A stretch of DNA of 64,000 bases from Chlorops oryzae (lineage: Eukaryota; Arthropoda; Insecta; Diptera; Chloropidae): NCBI GenBank assembly GCA_020466095.1, contig CM035806.1:59386845-59450844 (forward strand). Reading direction: 5' to 3'. Numbering within the stretch: the first letter of the stretch is position 1; each line of letters opens with the position of its first letter. A program made the position numbers and the translations under genes. Positions 20,733 through 31,059 of the stretch are shown here, in pieces. The notes below the pieces were generated by a model. It was not told the origin of the DNA and made no database searches. It worked only from the letters and a program-made list of their open reading frames with translations.

Positions 20733-21853
20733 AGTAGCTATTTTCTCCACCCTAGATTTGGCCAGTGGGTACCATCAGGTACTGGTGGACGTGAAAGATA
20801 GGGAAAAAAGCTTTTAGCACAGGCACAGGCCACTACGAATTCATGCGTATGCCTTTCGGCCTAACCGGCGCTCCCGCAACCTTCCAACGCATTATGAATA
20901 GCGTATTAACAGGCTTGCAGGGAGTAGATTGTTTCGTGTATTTAGACGACATCGTCGTGTATGGCAAAAATTTAAAGCAACACGAAGAAAGGATGTCCAG
21001 AGTGTTGGAAGCTTTAAGAAAGAGCCAACTGAAACTAAAAACCGAGAAATGCCAATTTCTACGAAAGGAAGTGGTATACTCGAACATCATTGTCCGAAAA
21101 GGGGTGTCCCCAGATCCGGGAAGGGTGGAATGTGTTAAGAACATGCCCGCTCCGCGAAATGTAAAGGAGCTCCAAGGGGTGTTAGGTTTCATTAACTATT
21201 ATCGAAAATTCATTCCAAATGCCGCAAAAATCATGCTGCCCATGACAAAACTACTACGGAAGGGCGAGAGTTTCAAGTGGACGGTGGAGTTCCAAGACGC
21301 ACTCGATTGTTTGAAAGGGATTATACTTAATCCACCAGTACTCCGGTACGTAGATTTTTCGAAACCAATCCGACTGACTACTGACGCTAGTGGGGGTGCG
21401 TTAGGAGCAGTATTGTCTCAAGAGGAAGAGGGAGAAGAATTTCCGCTATATTTCGCCAGCAGGGGATTAAATGAAGCGGAGCTCCGCTATTCCACTATTG
21501 AGAGGGAATTTTTGGCCATTGTGTGGGCCACCAAGGTATTCAGACCATACCTGCTGGGCAGAAGTTTCACAGTGGTTACAGACCACAAGCCACTCAAAGG
21601 AATAGCCAACCTCAAGGACCAAACATCACGTGTGGCGAGATTCCGGCACAAATTATCAGAATTCGATTTTGAAATCGCATATAAACCTGGCAAGGACAAT
21701 GCTAACGCGGATGCCTTGAGTAGGATTCCGCAGGGTCGAAACGACACAAATACAAACGTAGTCACCAGGGCTCAGACCCAAGCTAAAAATAATTCAAATG
21801 AAAGGGAAACCGGGGGCAAGAATACCGCCGAAAAACCCCCCAAGTCGACCTGA
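20733..21853 (+). pseudogene. G2 reverse transcriptase and RNase H
   Basis: STLDLASGYHQV lies at about 20750. A frame change follows near 20810, then an open frame from 20843: MRMPFGLTGAPATFQR, the YLDD catalytic box, and RNase H with its acidic residues (LTTDASGGALG, E in [18 protein letters not shown]). The RT palm start is missing. The frame ends in a run of six C where G1 has five, throwing RNase H out of frame with integrase. Confidence 0.85.
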
Positions 21854-22571
21854 AAAGGTCCAAGTCCTGAACGACCAGGACCAGATCAGGGAAGTCCTTT
21901 ACCAAATCCACGACTCGCCTCTAGGAGGACACAGGGGTGTCACTAGCACAACCCGTCGAATAAAGCGACAATTCAGTTGGCCAAAAATGCGGGGCGAGAT
22001 CCGCGAATACATTGCAGCGTGTGCACAGTGTCAGAAAAATAAGGCAGGGAGAATAAATAAGGCCCCCATGCAGATTTCGGACACAGCTTCACGTCCGTTT
22101 GAGAAGGTATACATGGACATAGTAGGTCCATTACCAGTAACTTGCAATGGAAATAGGTATATATTAACGTTTCAAGATGATGTGTCAAAATACATGACAT
22201 GCATACCGCTGGTGGACACGGAAGCGTCCACCACAGTGCAGGTTTTCTTTTCGGAAATTATAGCCCGATATGGGATTCCGTTAAAATTGGTCACAGATAA
22301 CGGCACAAATTTCGTGTCAAATCTATTCAAAAGTGTGTGTAAAATGCTTGGCATTAAAAAGCTGGACACAAGTCCGTATCACCCGCAGGCAAACGGGGCA
22401 CTAGAAAGAAGCCACCGTCCTCTTGCAGAGTACCTGCGAAACTTCGCTAAAGAAGACGGTACAAATTGGGACCAATGGTTGGGCAACGCGATGTACGATG
22501 TACGATGTACACAACCACACCCCACATGCCGCCACAAAACAAAAGCTAACAAAAATTTTGTTCGGTTTTGA
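21798..22571 (+). pseudogene. G2 integrase, part 1
   Basis: Contains the HHCC region (HDSPLGGHRG ... CAQCQKNKAG) and all three core acidic residues (YMDIVGPLP, TDNGTNF, PYHPQANGALE). Coding is cut at 22576 within FGFEV by LOA copy B and resumes at 27857. Integrase inserts the cDNA copy into the genome; this one cannot be made whole from the DNA as it stands. Confidence 0.88.
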
Positions 22572-22576
22572 GGTGG
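22564..22576. repeat. Target-site duplication of LOA copy B (left)
   Basis: ggttttgaggtgg at 22564-22576 is repeated at 27848-27860. Removing one copy and everything between restores the sequence order seen in the G1 integrase. Confidence 0.92.
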
Positions 22577-22666
22577 TAGGTAGGTAGGTAGGTAGAAGTG
22601 GCAGCCATATGCTCACTTAGGCACAAAAGAGGCCCGTTGTGGTACCACGAAAGACACTATTACCCC

Positions 22667-25432
22667 TTAAAAAGTATTGGGAAGCCAACAAGACTTCCTT
22701 ATGAACGTCACTATATCCGACAATTTCAGTTCAGAGAGTTCGGTTAAGCTGGAAAAGAATAGCGACCCCAGAAGGGAGAGCCTACTCCTTGCGAGAGCTG
22801 GGCATTGACCCATCAGGTGGAGGACCGTTTCCTCCTCCTCTTCAGAGCCGCATGAGCTGCAAAAATCGTTGTGTGGAGCCCCCAGTCTCGCCGCGTGCCT
22901 ACCAAAGAGGCAGTGGCCAGTAAGAATGGAGACCACTAGGTTAATGGACCTGCTGTTTAGTCTCAGGAGCTGCTGTGAGCGTTTCTTATTCAGAGACGTC
23001 CATGTCTGGCGAGCTATAAAGCAGGAGCTGTCTCTTACCCATTGGGCATTTGCACGGGCAAAATATTCCTGTTTAATTCTGAGTTTTATAGTGGCAAGCG
23101 GAGTGCCTATAGAGGTAACGGTGATGTCAGTAAGCATAGTGCCCTTCTTAGCTAGTTCATCTGCCTCACAGTTCCCCTTTATGTCCCTATGTCCCGGGAC
23201 CCAGTAGATTAGGACCTTTGAATGACTCGCCATCTCGTTGAGAGATGCCCGGCATTCAGCGACAAGTTTGGATGTCGTGTAGACACCGCTAAGGGAGTTA
23301 ATGGCCGCTTGGCTATCGCTGAAAATGTAGATATCCTTTCCGAATATCTCATTACACATTAACCATCTGGCAGCATGGTTGATGGCCATGACCTCTGCTT
23401 GAAAAACACTGCAGTGGTCAGGGAGGCGAATAGCTGTCTTAAGATTAAGACTGTCAGAGTATACGCCGCTTCCAACTCTTGAGTTACATCTAGAGCCGTC
23501 GGTGTATATACATATCGCATTTTGACCGACGCTTAGACTGCCGTCCCACTCCTCCCTGCTCGGAATGCGGGTTTCAAAACCCCGATCAAAGCAGAGAAAA
23601 GGTGGACAATAGTCGACGTCGGTCAGAATGTCGAAGTCTTTGATAAGGATGCTGGAGTGACCAAAGTCCAAACGTGTCCAGCGAGAAATGGCATTTAGTC
23701 TTGCAGCCCCCAATTTGGCTTGTTGCTTTATCAGGAGCTTTGTAGGTAGCCAACAGAGAAAGGCAAAAAGAGCCTTCGTTGGCCAAAAGGTAGATCCAAA
23801 CAAAAGAAAAGGTTCAACAATTGTTTCATAGAGCCAAAGTAGAGCACGGGGACTAAGTCCCCATCTAGCTCCGATGGCCCTCTTACAACAGTATAGTGCC
23901 TTAAGCGCTTTACTGGCTCTTTCATGAATGTTGGCTTTCCAACTAAGCTTAGAGTCAAGTATGAGACCTAAGTATTTGGTCTGGTTACTTAACTGTAGGG
24001 TAACTCCCTCCAGTCTGGGTGGAGTAAAGTTGGGAATTTTGTATTTTCTTGTGAAGAGCACCACTTCCGTCTTACTGGGATTAATGCTCAAGCCACATTC
24101 TTTGCTCCATCTAGAGAGCATTCCTAAAAAGGGAGTGATTTTGTCTGAAAGGACGTTGGGGAATTTGCATGAAGCCGTGATTACAAGGTCATCCGCATAT
24201 GCGATGACTTTACAGCCTGCCTCCTCCAACTTTATAAGTAGTGAATTTACAACGAGATTCCAGAGTGTCGGAGAGAGAACCCCCCCTTGGGGTGTTCCCC
24301 TGATGACTCTCCTACTCACTTGCGATTCACCAATTGAGGATGAAATACTCCTGTTTGAAAGTAGGCTTTCAATGACTCCCGTGATACAGGGATTCATTTC
24401 AAGGTCACGTAGGGCGCGTATTATTGCATTCGAACAGACATTATTGAAGGCCCTTTCTATATCCAGAAATACACACAGGGTGTATTCCTTGTATAGAAGG
24501 GACCATTCAATTTGTTGTATCAGGGAGTGAAGAGCAGTCTCCACAGATTTACCCTTTGTATAGGCGTGTTGGGCTGACGACACTTTGTCAGAATTAAGGT
24601 TTACCTTGATTTGGTAATCCACGATTCTCTCAAAGGTCTTCAGCGGGAAGCAGGTCAGACTAATTGGCCTAAAATCATTCGGCCTGGCATGAGAAGTTTT
24701 CCCTGCCTTGGGAATGAAGACCACCTGTGACCTGCACCAGCGTTTGGGTATATATGCCATCTTCATACATGCTTCAAAGATGGCTTTAAGCCAAGGTACT
24801 GCCCTTGCTAGGGTATGTTGCAAATCTGCTGGGATTATGCCATCCGGCCCAGGAGATTTGTAAGATTCAAAGAAATTTATGGCCCACTGTACTTGCCTGT
24901 GGGTGATCACGTATTCAGAAGCAGTTTGGCACGCAGGATGTGCCCGTGCGTGGTTCTCACCCGGTTCCAGATAGCTTCCCGGAAAATGTGTGTCAAGGAG
25001 AGTCTCCAGTGTGTCTGTGGTAGACATCGTCCAAGTACCGTTTGATTTTTGAATACTGCTCATACATCTAGGCATTGAGCTCAAAACTTTGCGAAGTCTA
25101 TTGGTCTCCGTGGCGCTCTCTATTTTGTCACAGAAAGCCCTCCAGGAGACCCGCTTCGCTTTTCTTACGGCGTATTTGAACTCTCGGAGACTGTCCTTAT
25201 AAAGAGACCATGATGAGGTCGATTTGGCTTCGTTGAAGCGTTTTCTACAAACGCTACGAAGATTACAAATTTCCGCATTCCACCAAGGGGGTTTTGGTTT
25301 CCCCATAGGCTTACTAGCAGAGCATGCATAAGTGGTTGCGGTTTTATACGCGGAGGTGAAAGTTTCCACAGCCATATCTAACTCATTAGCGTCTGTGATA
25401 TCGGGAGGAGTACTATAAAGTTCCCCTTCCAC
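22667..25432 (-). CDS. LOA copy B ORF2: RT and RNase H part
   Basis: 921 codons uninterrupted, covering ORF2 after the endonuclease. RT: SPGPDGIIPADL, HARPNDFRPIS, the FLDIERAFNN Asp motif, TPQGGVLSP, and YADD. RNase H with all acidic positions: IYTDGS, FQAEVMAINHAARWL, FSDSQAAI, and WVPGHRDIKGNCEADELAK. A C-x2-C...H-x4-C segment lies near the end (FCSSCG ... HLMGQC). The first residues shown are not the natural start; the true start is at 26150 and a frameshift separates the two parts. Confidence 0.9.
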   Translation of the reverse strand: MEGELYSTPPDITDANELDMAVETFTSAYKTATTYACSASKPMGKPKPPWWNAEICNLRSVCRKRFNEAKSTSSWSLYKDSLREFKYAVRKAKRVSWRAFCDKIESATETNRLRKVLSSMPRCMSSIQKSNGTWTMSTTDTLETLLDTHFPGSYLEPGENHARAHPACQTASEYVITHRQVQWAINFFESYKSPGPDGIIPADLQHTLARAVPWLKAIFEACMKMAYIPKRWCRSQVVFIPKAGKTSHARPNDFRPISLTCFPLKTFERIVDYQIKVNLNSDKVSSAQHAYTKGKSVETALHSLIQQIEWSLLYKEYTLCVFLDIERAFNNVCSNAIIRALRDLEMNPCITGVIESLLSNRSISSSIGESQVSRRVIRGTPQGGVLSPTLWNLVVNSLLIKLEEAGCKVIAYADDLVITASCKFPNVLSDKITPFLGMLSRWSKECGLSINPSKTEVVLFTRKYKIPNFTPPRLEGVTLQLSNQTKYLGLILDSKLSWKANIHERASKALKALYCCKRAIGARWGLSPRALLWLYETIVEPFLLFGSTFWPTKALFAFLCWLPTKLLIKQQAKLGAARLNAISRWTRLDFGHSSILIKDFDILTDVDYCPPFLCFDRGFETRIPSREEWDGSLSVGQNAICIYTDGSRCNSRVGSGVYSDSLNLKTAIRLPDHCSVFQAEVMAINHAARWLMCNEIFGKDIYIFSDSQAAINSLSGVYTTSKLVAECRASLNEMASHSKVLIYWVPGHRDIKGNCEADELAKKGTMLTDITVTSIGTPLATIKLRIKQEYFARANAQWVRDSSCFIARQTWTSLNKKRSQQLLRLNSRSINLVVSILTGHCLFGRHAARLGAPHNDFCSSCGSEEEEETVLHLMGQCPALARSRLSLLGSLFFSSLTELSELKLSDIVTFIRKSCWLPNTF

Positions 25433-25547
25433 AGTAGAGCTGAATTTCGCCCAGTTGGTACGCCTTCTATTGACAAAGGATACCCTGTTTGGAATACTTG
25501 GCGAGTTAATATTAAAAGTAATGTATCTATGGTCCGAGAGAGAACAA

Positions 25548-26150
25548 TCAGATCATAAGGTGAGAGCCTTGGTCACTGACAAGAGTGATATCAAGAACTT
25601 CCCTGCGGTTACTGGTTATAAAAGTTGGTTCAGTCCCCCTGTTAGCTACATAGAGGTTCTTACTTAATATAAAATCAAAAAGTGACTCACCCCGCACATT
25701 GATGTCCGAACTGCCCCAAATGTGATGGTGGGCGTTGGCATCCGCGCCGATGATCACTGTCGTACGGTGTCTGTTGGCCTCCGACATCAAGGTCTTTAAG
25801 AGGTCGCATGGAGGGGTTGACCCCTGGTCGTGCGCCATGTAGCAAGAGCTTATCCATAGTGACGATCCCCCTAAATGGGTAGCGATCGTCACCATATCCC
25901 CATCACAGAACCTGGATAGGACCAATGGATTAAGACTGTTTTTGATAAGAATGCAAGAGCGTTGCTTACCTGCACTGTGGGATATCACAGTATACCCCTT
26001 GGTGTTAAGCCCACACACCTTGTTGTGGACTACCCAGGGTTCCTGGATGAGGTAGATGTCCTCCGCTTTTGCCATTAGGCGGAGGATTAGGGCTGCAGAG
26101 GCAGCTTTTGAGTGGTGAAGGTTAATTTGCAGAACCTTCACCATTTTCAC
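25548..26150 (-). pseudogene. LOA copy B ORF2: endonuclease part
   Basis: APE-type endonuclease start MVKVLQINLHHSK, then LIQEPW (catalytic Glu), GADANAHH and LDITLVSD. The frame breaks at about 25550 just before the Ser-Asp-His motif, with some 30 bases apparently missing relative to copy A. The target-nicking domain is therefore not joined to RT in this copy. Its ATG overlaps the ORF1 end. Confidence 0.85.
26110..26149 (-). promoter_or_regulatory. Hairpin at ORF1/ORF2 junction, copy B
   Basis: GGTGAAGGTT pairs with AACCTTCACC around a nine-base loop, starting at the ORF2 ATG and enclosing the ORF1 stop. The ORF overlap (29 bases here, or 23 from the second ATG) and the hairpin are conserved with copy A. 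Confidence 0.5.
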
Positions 26151-27580
26151 TTTCGATGACAGCGTTTATGACCGTGCGGTCATGGTCCTCCTCGTCTGAC
26201 AAAGGGCCATCTCCTTCTTCTTGTTCTGTCTCCAGAGCAAGATCGAAGAGGCCTCCTGCCATATCAATCGTGGAGGCCACGCTGCAGGTGTCATCAGTGG
26301 ACATGTGATCTGCATCCCTGTTGCCCTCAATCTGAGCAGCATCCTTATCAACTCCCTGTTCAACAGCAGTGGAGTCTGATGGGCCGCTTGAGTTGGCTCC
26401 TGGTTTGTCACCCTTGTAGATACGAAGGGTGATAGAGCCAAATCCAAAGTTAATTACCCCCTTCGCAGCTTCGATGGGAGCAATTGACTCTTCATTTAAT
26501 ATAATGAGCGCCTGCCTGGTACTGCCACTTGGCTCGCTTAATTTGACGACCTTCCAATCGTGAGTTGGAAGGTTGTAGTTGCTGATCTTTAGCAGTTCAG
26601 TAACTTCCTCCGGAGAGGATGGTTCCAATGGGATCCACGCCTTGGATCTCGGTCGGTTGGGAATCTGGTCTTTAGTGACCGCCGAAAGCTTCGCGCCCGG
26701 CCAGATTTCCCCAAGTTTGGACACCGCAATTTTGAAGAGATCCGCCGATCGTTGATCTCCGCGTGCGATTAGCTTTACATGCCCCTGATGCCAGCCAGCG
26801 TCTCTACATACCGGAGACGGGCCGGGGTTGGCAAGAACTACATCTTTGTAGACGCGTAACAGAGCCAGCTCCACCTTTTTCCAGTTGGCCGGAGAAATTG
26901 TGCCGTCACTGTTACTGCCGTCTATAACTGCCCACACAAGACTTTCCTTAGCAATCTCGCTAAAAGGACGATTGATCTTAGGCCTATTTGGTATCAATCT
27001 AGGCCTTTTGATCCCTTGTGGTATTTGAGGTGGAAGCGTCTCGCCTGAACGTTGACGTTTCTGGGCTGGTCCCTGGAGCTGCGCAGGTCGTGTGGCAACA
27101 CTCGACCGAGCCCATTCCAGCGATTTCTTATCCTCCTCCGTAAGTTGCTCCGGGGGAGTCTTTTCGAGCCTAGCTATTATTCTACTCGCAGACCTCCTGA
27201 TGCGGTAAGCCTGCGTTGATAGGTTGGCCACTTTGCCGCCTGAAGCTGAGGCGTTCGTATGGACCTTAGCAGCCGGTCGATCAGACATTAAAGTCGAGGA
27301 TCTACTGGTGCTTGGTCCTGATGCATCGCCCATTTTTAGGGTCCTTAGAATTAATATTGCCGCCTGAGGTTTTCGGCGACTGACTGGGCTGAGCAGCACC
27401 TTGTCGGATAAGTTTCTTACTCCCCGTCTGGTTGGAGTTGGAAACTCTCTTGGACTGTCCCCCTGATGGGTTGGATGGTCCAGTGGAAGTTGAACCCGAA
27501 GGTTTTTGTGGCCCCCCAGATGGGTTGGGGTTGTTTGTTTTTTGTTGTTGTTGTTGTTGTTTTTTTGTCGGTTTGTCCAT
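26122..27580 (-). CDS. LOA copy B ORF1 (DUF4780-like)
   Basis: Most of the frame (26122 to about 27330) is open. A Ser/Ala-rich N-region with nuclear-type basic patches (AQKRQRSGE, IKRPRLIPNRP) comes first. Then the DUF4780-like domain: FSEIAKESLVWAVID, SPVCRDAGWHQGHVKLIA, DQRSADLFKIA, DQIPNRPRSKAW and THDWKVVKL. An acidic C-tail ends the protein. The likely natural start is the ATG at 27580, in a frame that encodes a Gln-run and PSGG-rich repeats and joins the domain frame by a shift near 27330; the alternative is a longer frame from 27597. In this family ORF1 protein is taken to bind RNA. Confidence 0.8.
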
Positions 27581-27856
27581 TCAAAAAGGGTCCCCACTCA
27601 GAACCGCTATCTCCACTCGTTGTGAGGTCACCCTTCACGATCCCATGGTTATCTTTGCAAGCAGGGAGGCCATGCGAGGGTTGGCACACGCCCTTATGGG
27701 ACGTGTGCTCAGAGCCGGATCAGGTGCTAATTAGGACGATGTCAACTAAACCCACACGGCCACACACTGTGGCGACGAGTTTTGAACGTATTCTGAGGCC
27801 TGCCAAGGTTTTAACGGGACGGAGGCAGATGTGACATTAGCGCAGGAGGTTTTGAG

Positions 27857-28264
27857 GTGGACATGCCTACAAATTTAATAAGAAAAGTCGAGCCGATTTA
27901 TAACACAGAGGACTTTCCGTCACTCATGAAGTACCAAATTCAGAGGTCACATGAGTTAGCGAGGGAAGCCCTAGACGAAGCGAAGGTGCGATCAAAGAAG
28001 CACTACGACAAGAAAGTACGACGGAACACGTACAAGACAGGGGAACATATTCTAATTAAGAATCATGCGCGGAAAAACAAACTATCCCCATTATGCGATG
28101 GCCCTTTTGTAATCACCGGGATAACCGGCCCGGTTAACGTTACGGTACGAATCCGGGGGCGAGACAAAACGTACCACGTAAATTCGGTGAAAAAATTTGT
28201 CGTGAGATCACGAAACTTTAAAGGGAGCGTAGACGCACCCAAGAAGCAACTGCAAAATGTGTAA
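27857..28264 (+). pseudogene. G2 integrase, part 2 (C-terminal)
   Basis: Continuation of the integrase after LOA copy B: DMPTNLIRK, KKHYDKKVR, GEHILIKNHARKNKLSPL, and GPFVITGITGPV, matching the G1 segment 16919-17251. It ends with a basic tail. The first two codons lie within the duplicated target site. Confidence 0.88.
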
Positions 28265-28576
28265 GAAACATTGGTGTGCATTTCACATTGCAACTGTCGA
28301 CCTTTGTGTGTAAATTTTTATATAAAATTTTTGTGTAAAAATTTTTTTTTTTAATTATATCTCATTATACAAAAGGTATGCCAGCCTGCACGATTAGAAC
28401 AACACCCGAATGGTCATTGCAAACCATTCCTTATATACATATTATATATACATAAAAGTAGTTTAGAAGGTGGTGGAACACTAGAAAAAGTAAATATTAT
28501 AGAAGTTAGAGAGTATATAGACAGTCGTTTACATTTCGTCCTTTTACGTCTCGTTTAGAAAAAAGCATATCTGAAA
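28265..28576 (+). other. G2 pol-env spacer
   Basis: AT-rich non-coding sequence. Its first about 150 bases match G1 16680-16860, up to gccagcctgcacgattag; after that the copies diverge. No feature recognised. Confidence 0.4.
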
Positions 28577-29494
28577 TTGTGCGCAAAGGCATTGCGCGTA
28601 GCGGGAGCCGCTACACCGCTTCTAAGCAACACAACGCGACGAAACCAGGCCCTCGAGCGTCTGGCGGTCCTCCACGACCACCTACAGCCGGACAGATCAT
28701 ACAAACTCCGCGGACGCAAGGTGACAGTAAATTGTCGGGGCGGCCCTTATCGCTGCCGAACGTGCGGAAAGTGCGTAAATGACCGTTTAGAAAGTCACGC
28801 ACAATACAAGCGTATGTCGTATTGGGGGAGCCACCTCATCGACGGATATTTAAGGGGGTCCGAGATCTATGACTGGGTCAAGGTCGAGGACCGAAGGGAG
28901 GTCACCCAATTCCTGGCCGGCATACTGGAGGTGAGCTTAAAGGAATGGCATACGCTCGTATATTTCGGCGAGGGGGATGAGGGTCATACCCATTACGTAG
29001 GGGAGCTAAGACGGAATTTAAGACGGAATTTAGTAGGGTATAACGAAGGGACAAGCTTTAAAGCAAATGCTTCACGACTACTGTTCGCCAAAATTTCTAA
29101 ATCGGACAAATGTACAAGAATAAGGACACATGGACGCGTCGGACTAGTACTGTCGAAACTACAACGCGAACCACGGACGAAACGCTGTAGGTGGTTGCCC
29201 CGCAGCCGCAGCACTGAACGGTTGTACCCATGGGGCGCCAAAGAACAGTGGAGGGCCCACGATATGGTCGCAGAGGCCAGAGAAGCAAGAAGCGAGCGCC
29301 AACGAAGGCAGAGAGAGAGACGGGAAGCATGGCAGGAGCTAAGCGGCTCCTTTGTAGTCATGTTCGGAGGAGTGGCAGTGGAGGTGAACGAGCCCCACTA
29401 CGAACTGAACGAACTGTACCTCGTCGTAGTACTGGGCGGGGAAGCAGTAGAGGTGTTCACACACCTAGCTGTTTCTTTCGAGGGGAAATTGTAA
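28577..29494 (+). CDS. Unrecognised Cys/Arg-rich ORF between pol and env
   Basis: 305 codons open on the plus strand. I do not recognise it. Visible features: a compact Cys/His group at residues about 59-74 (CRTCGKCVNDRLESH); a middle region that looks like folded protein (WGSHLIDGYLRGSEIYDW, EWHTLVYFGEGDEGH); basic stretches (ELRRNLRRNLV and a run ending RQRRQRERREAW near 240); and a hydrophobic C-end with two similar GG-AVEV segments. The first ATG is used here. It could start further upstream by splicing. The other frames are also partly open (67 and 96 codons), which weakens the coding call. It is absent from G1. Confidence 0.45.
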   Translation: MCAKALRVAGAATPLLSNTTRRNQALERLAVLHDHLQPDRSYKLRGRKVTVNCRGGPYRCRTCGKCVNDRLESHAQYKRMSYWGSHLIDGYLRGSEIYDWVKVEDRREVTQFLAGILEVSLKEWHTLVYFGEGDEGHTHYVGELRRNLRRNLVGYNEGTSFKANASRLLFAKISKSDKCTRIRTHGRVGLVLSKLQREPRTKRCRWLPRSRSTERLYPWGAKEQWRAHDMVAEAREARSERQRRQRERREAWQELSGSFVVMFGGVAVEVNEPHYELNELYLVVVLGGEAVEVFTHLAVSFEGKL

Positions 29495-29943
29495 TTCGAA
29501 CTTCATTTAAAAATTATTAAACTATCTTGCTTACAGTTTTTGTATTAATTTTAATAATAAGAAAAAAAAAAAAAAAACCTTTGTGTATATAGAGTTAACT
29601 AACGCTGTAAAAAAAGGGGGTCCTAAGGGTCAAACTATTAAAAGAAAAAAAATATGTATATAAAAATAAAAAATAAAAAAAATAAAAATAATAAATAAAA
29701 CGGTGTTCCGAATTGTGCTATTCAGTGTAGATAGCGCTGTGTAGATAGATCTGTAACGAAATAGTTTAAAATCTCCGCTTTGTAATATATAAACTGGATT
29801 ACTCACCTACGGGGTTCCACCGAACAGCCTTCTTCTTTTTCAGCTCCTGGTCCAAGTAGCACTGATAATTTTTCCGTTCATCAAGTCCCACCACCTACTT
29901 TATCGGAAAAAATAGAGACGGAAACCGGTTTCGCGAAATACAT
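29495..29943 (+). other. G2 intergenic region before env
   Basis: Poly(A)-rich tracts to about 29700, then a polypyrimidine stretch ending in AG (ttcttctttttcag, ending at 29842) that looks like a splice acceptor. The exon it would open encodes a short hydrophobic leader-like peptide before stopping. Errantivirus env is known to be made from a spliced RNA, so this may be the env acceptor; the frame relation to env is broken here. Confidence 0.4.
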
Positions 29944-30885
29944 ATGGGTACAGTGGACGTTGTTACTAGGTATGACTACATACTCCATCAAAAAGACCCA
30001 GCTGCGATCCGCACCATGCTGGACGAGTTCTTAGTGACCAAAGCGACCCTCAACAGTAGCGTATACGACGCACTAATTGATGTCCAAGTAGACGACATTG
30101 ATTCCATGCTACACACGTTCCGCCGATCGAAAAGAAGTCCTTTCGACTTCATCGGGTCTAGCCTCAAGTGGCTATTCGGTACCATGGACGCTAGCGATCG
30201 ACAGAATGTAGAAGATCACCTTGCCACTGTAGACGTCAATAATCATAGGGTCATAGAAAACGGCAACCACCAAATCAAAATTAATCGCGATTTTAGTGAG
30301 GCTCTAGAAAACATGAGGCAATTAGTACAAGCTGACCAGAAGGCATTAATCGATATGGGGAAATTTAATTCACAAGCCGCTAAGGAAAGTCGAGTAGACG
30401 AACTGACTCTCAGACTTTTCTTGAAACTCCAACTACTACGCAGTCAGGTACAAACTATTCAACAAAATGTGGCCGCAGCAAGGACGGGCATTATCCACCC
30501 TTCCATGCTCTCGAAATCCGAGATCGAACAGTACGACATAGGATTCGAGAAGTTGAAAGATATGGCATTAGGCGTAGCCTCGCTGCGAAATGGGGTCATT
30601 ATTTTCGTAATTAAAGTCCCCGCTGTGGTGGGGCAGTTTCAGAAAAAATTGTTGGTGCCGATACCAAACACCCATGGGCAACAAATAGATGAGGAAATCG
30701 AGACGATAATTGAGAAAGACAACCAGACCTTACTTTTGAGGAAGGAAGTCAGCGTTTGCCTACACAAAAGCACGAACTGTATAATCCGAGGACGCTGCGA
30801 GTTAATCATTCGGACAGAAGAGGAAATAATTGAGCTGGAAGAAAGTACTATCCTTTTAATAAACGGCAAGAAACGTAAGCCTTAA
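29944..30885 (+). pseudogene. G2 env-like gene (F-type), N-terminal break
   Basis: 313 codons resembling the envelope of gypsy-type errantiviruses and baculovirus F proteins. A furin-type site RSKR (about residues 60-63) is followed directly by a hydrophobic fusion-peptide-like segment with the FGTMD signature. A heptad-rich region (about 95-180) and the Cys-containing ectodomain end follow. No signal peptide is present in this frame. The upstream frame is open but shifted, and a stop separates the gene from its membrane anchor. Known role of the family: membrane fusion in the egg chamber or follicle cells. This copy is defective. Confidence 0.8.
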
Positions 30886-31059
30886 CAGTACATGCGACAG
30901 TAGGCCATATCAGCGATAGGAAACTTCTTCCTAAATTTTCAGAATTGCACCTCATTTAGGAAAGTTCAGGTTCGAATGAAAGTACGAGAGAACAGACAAC
31001 GTTTATCATTCCAAACGAGAGGCAGTTAGAAAAGGCGGAAGAAATACCGAGTTTTAAGA

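Larger units (their letters stand above)
22577..27847 (-). mobile_element. LOA-type non-LTR retrotransposon, copy B
   Basis: A 5.27-kb element inserted in the G2 integrase. 3' end: a CCTA-type microsatellite tail (taggtaggtagg at 22577-22594). The 5' end lies a few hundred bases inside that of copy A, so it is slightly 5'-truncated. It carries ORF1 (26122-27580) and ORF2 (22667-26150), with few breaks. It is younger than G2, which it interrupts. Confidence 0.88.

Noticed and set aside
27302..27580. Gln-run protein as a separate small gene
   Set aside because: It fits the N-terminus of LOA ORF1, shifted by one frame from the rest, and copy A has similar PSGG repeats.
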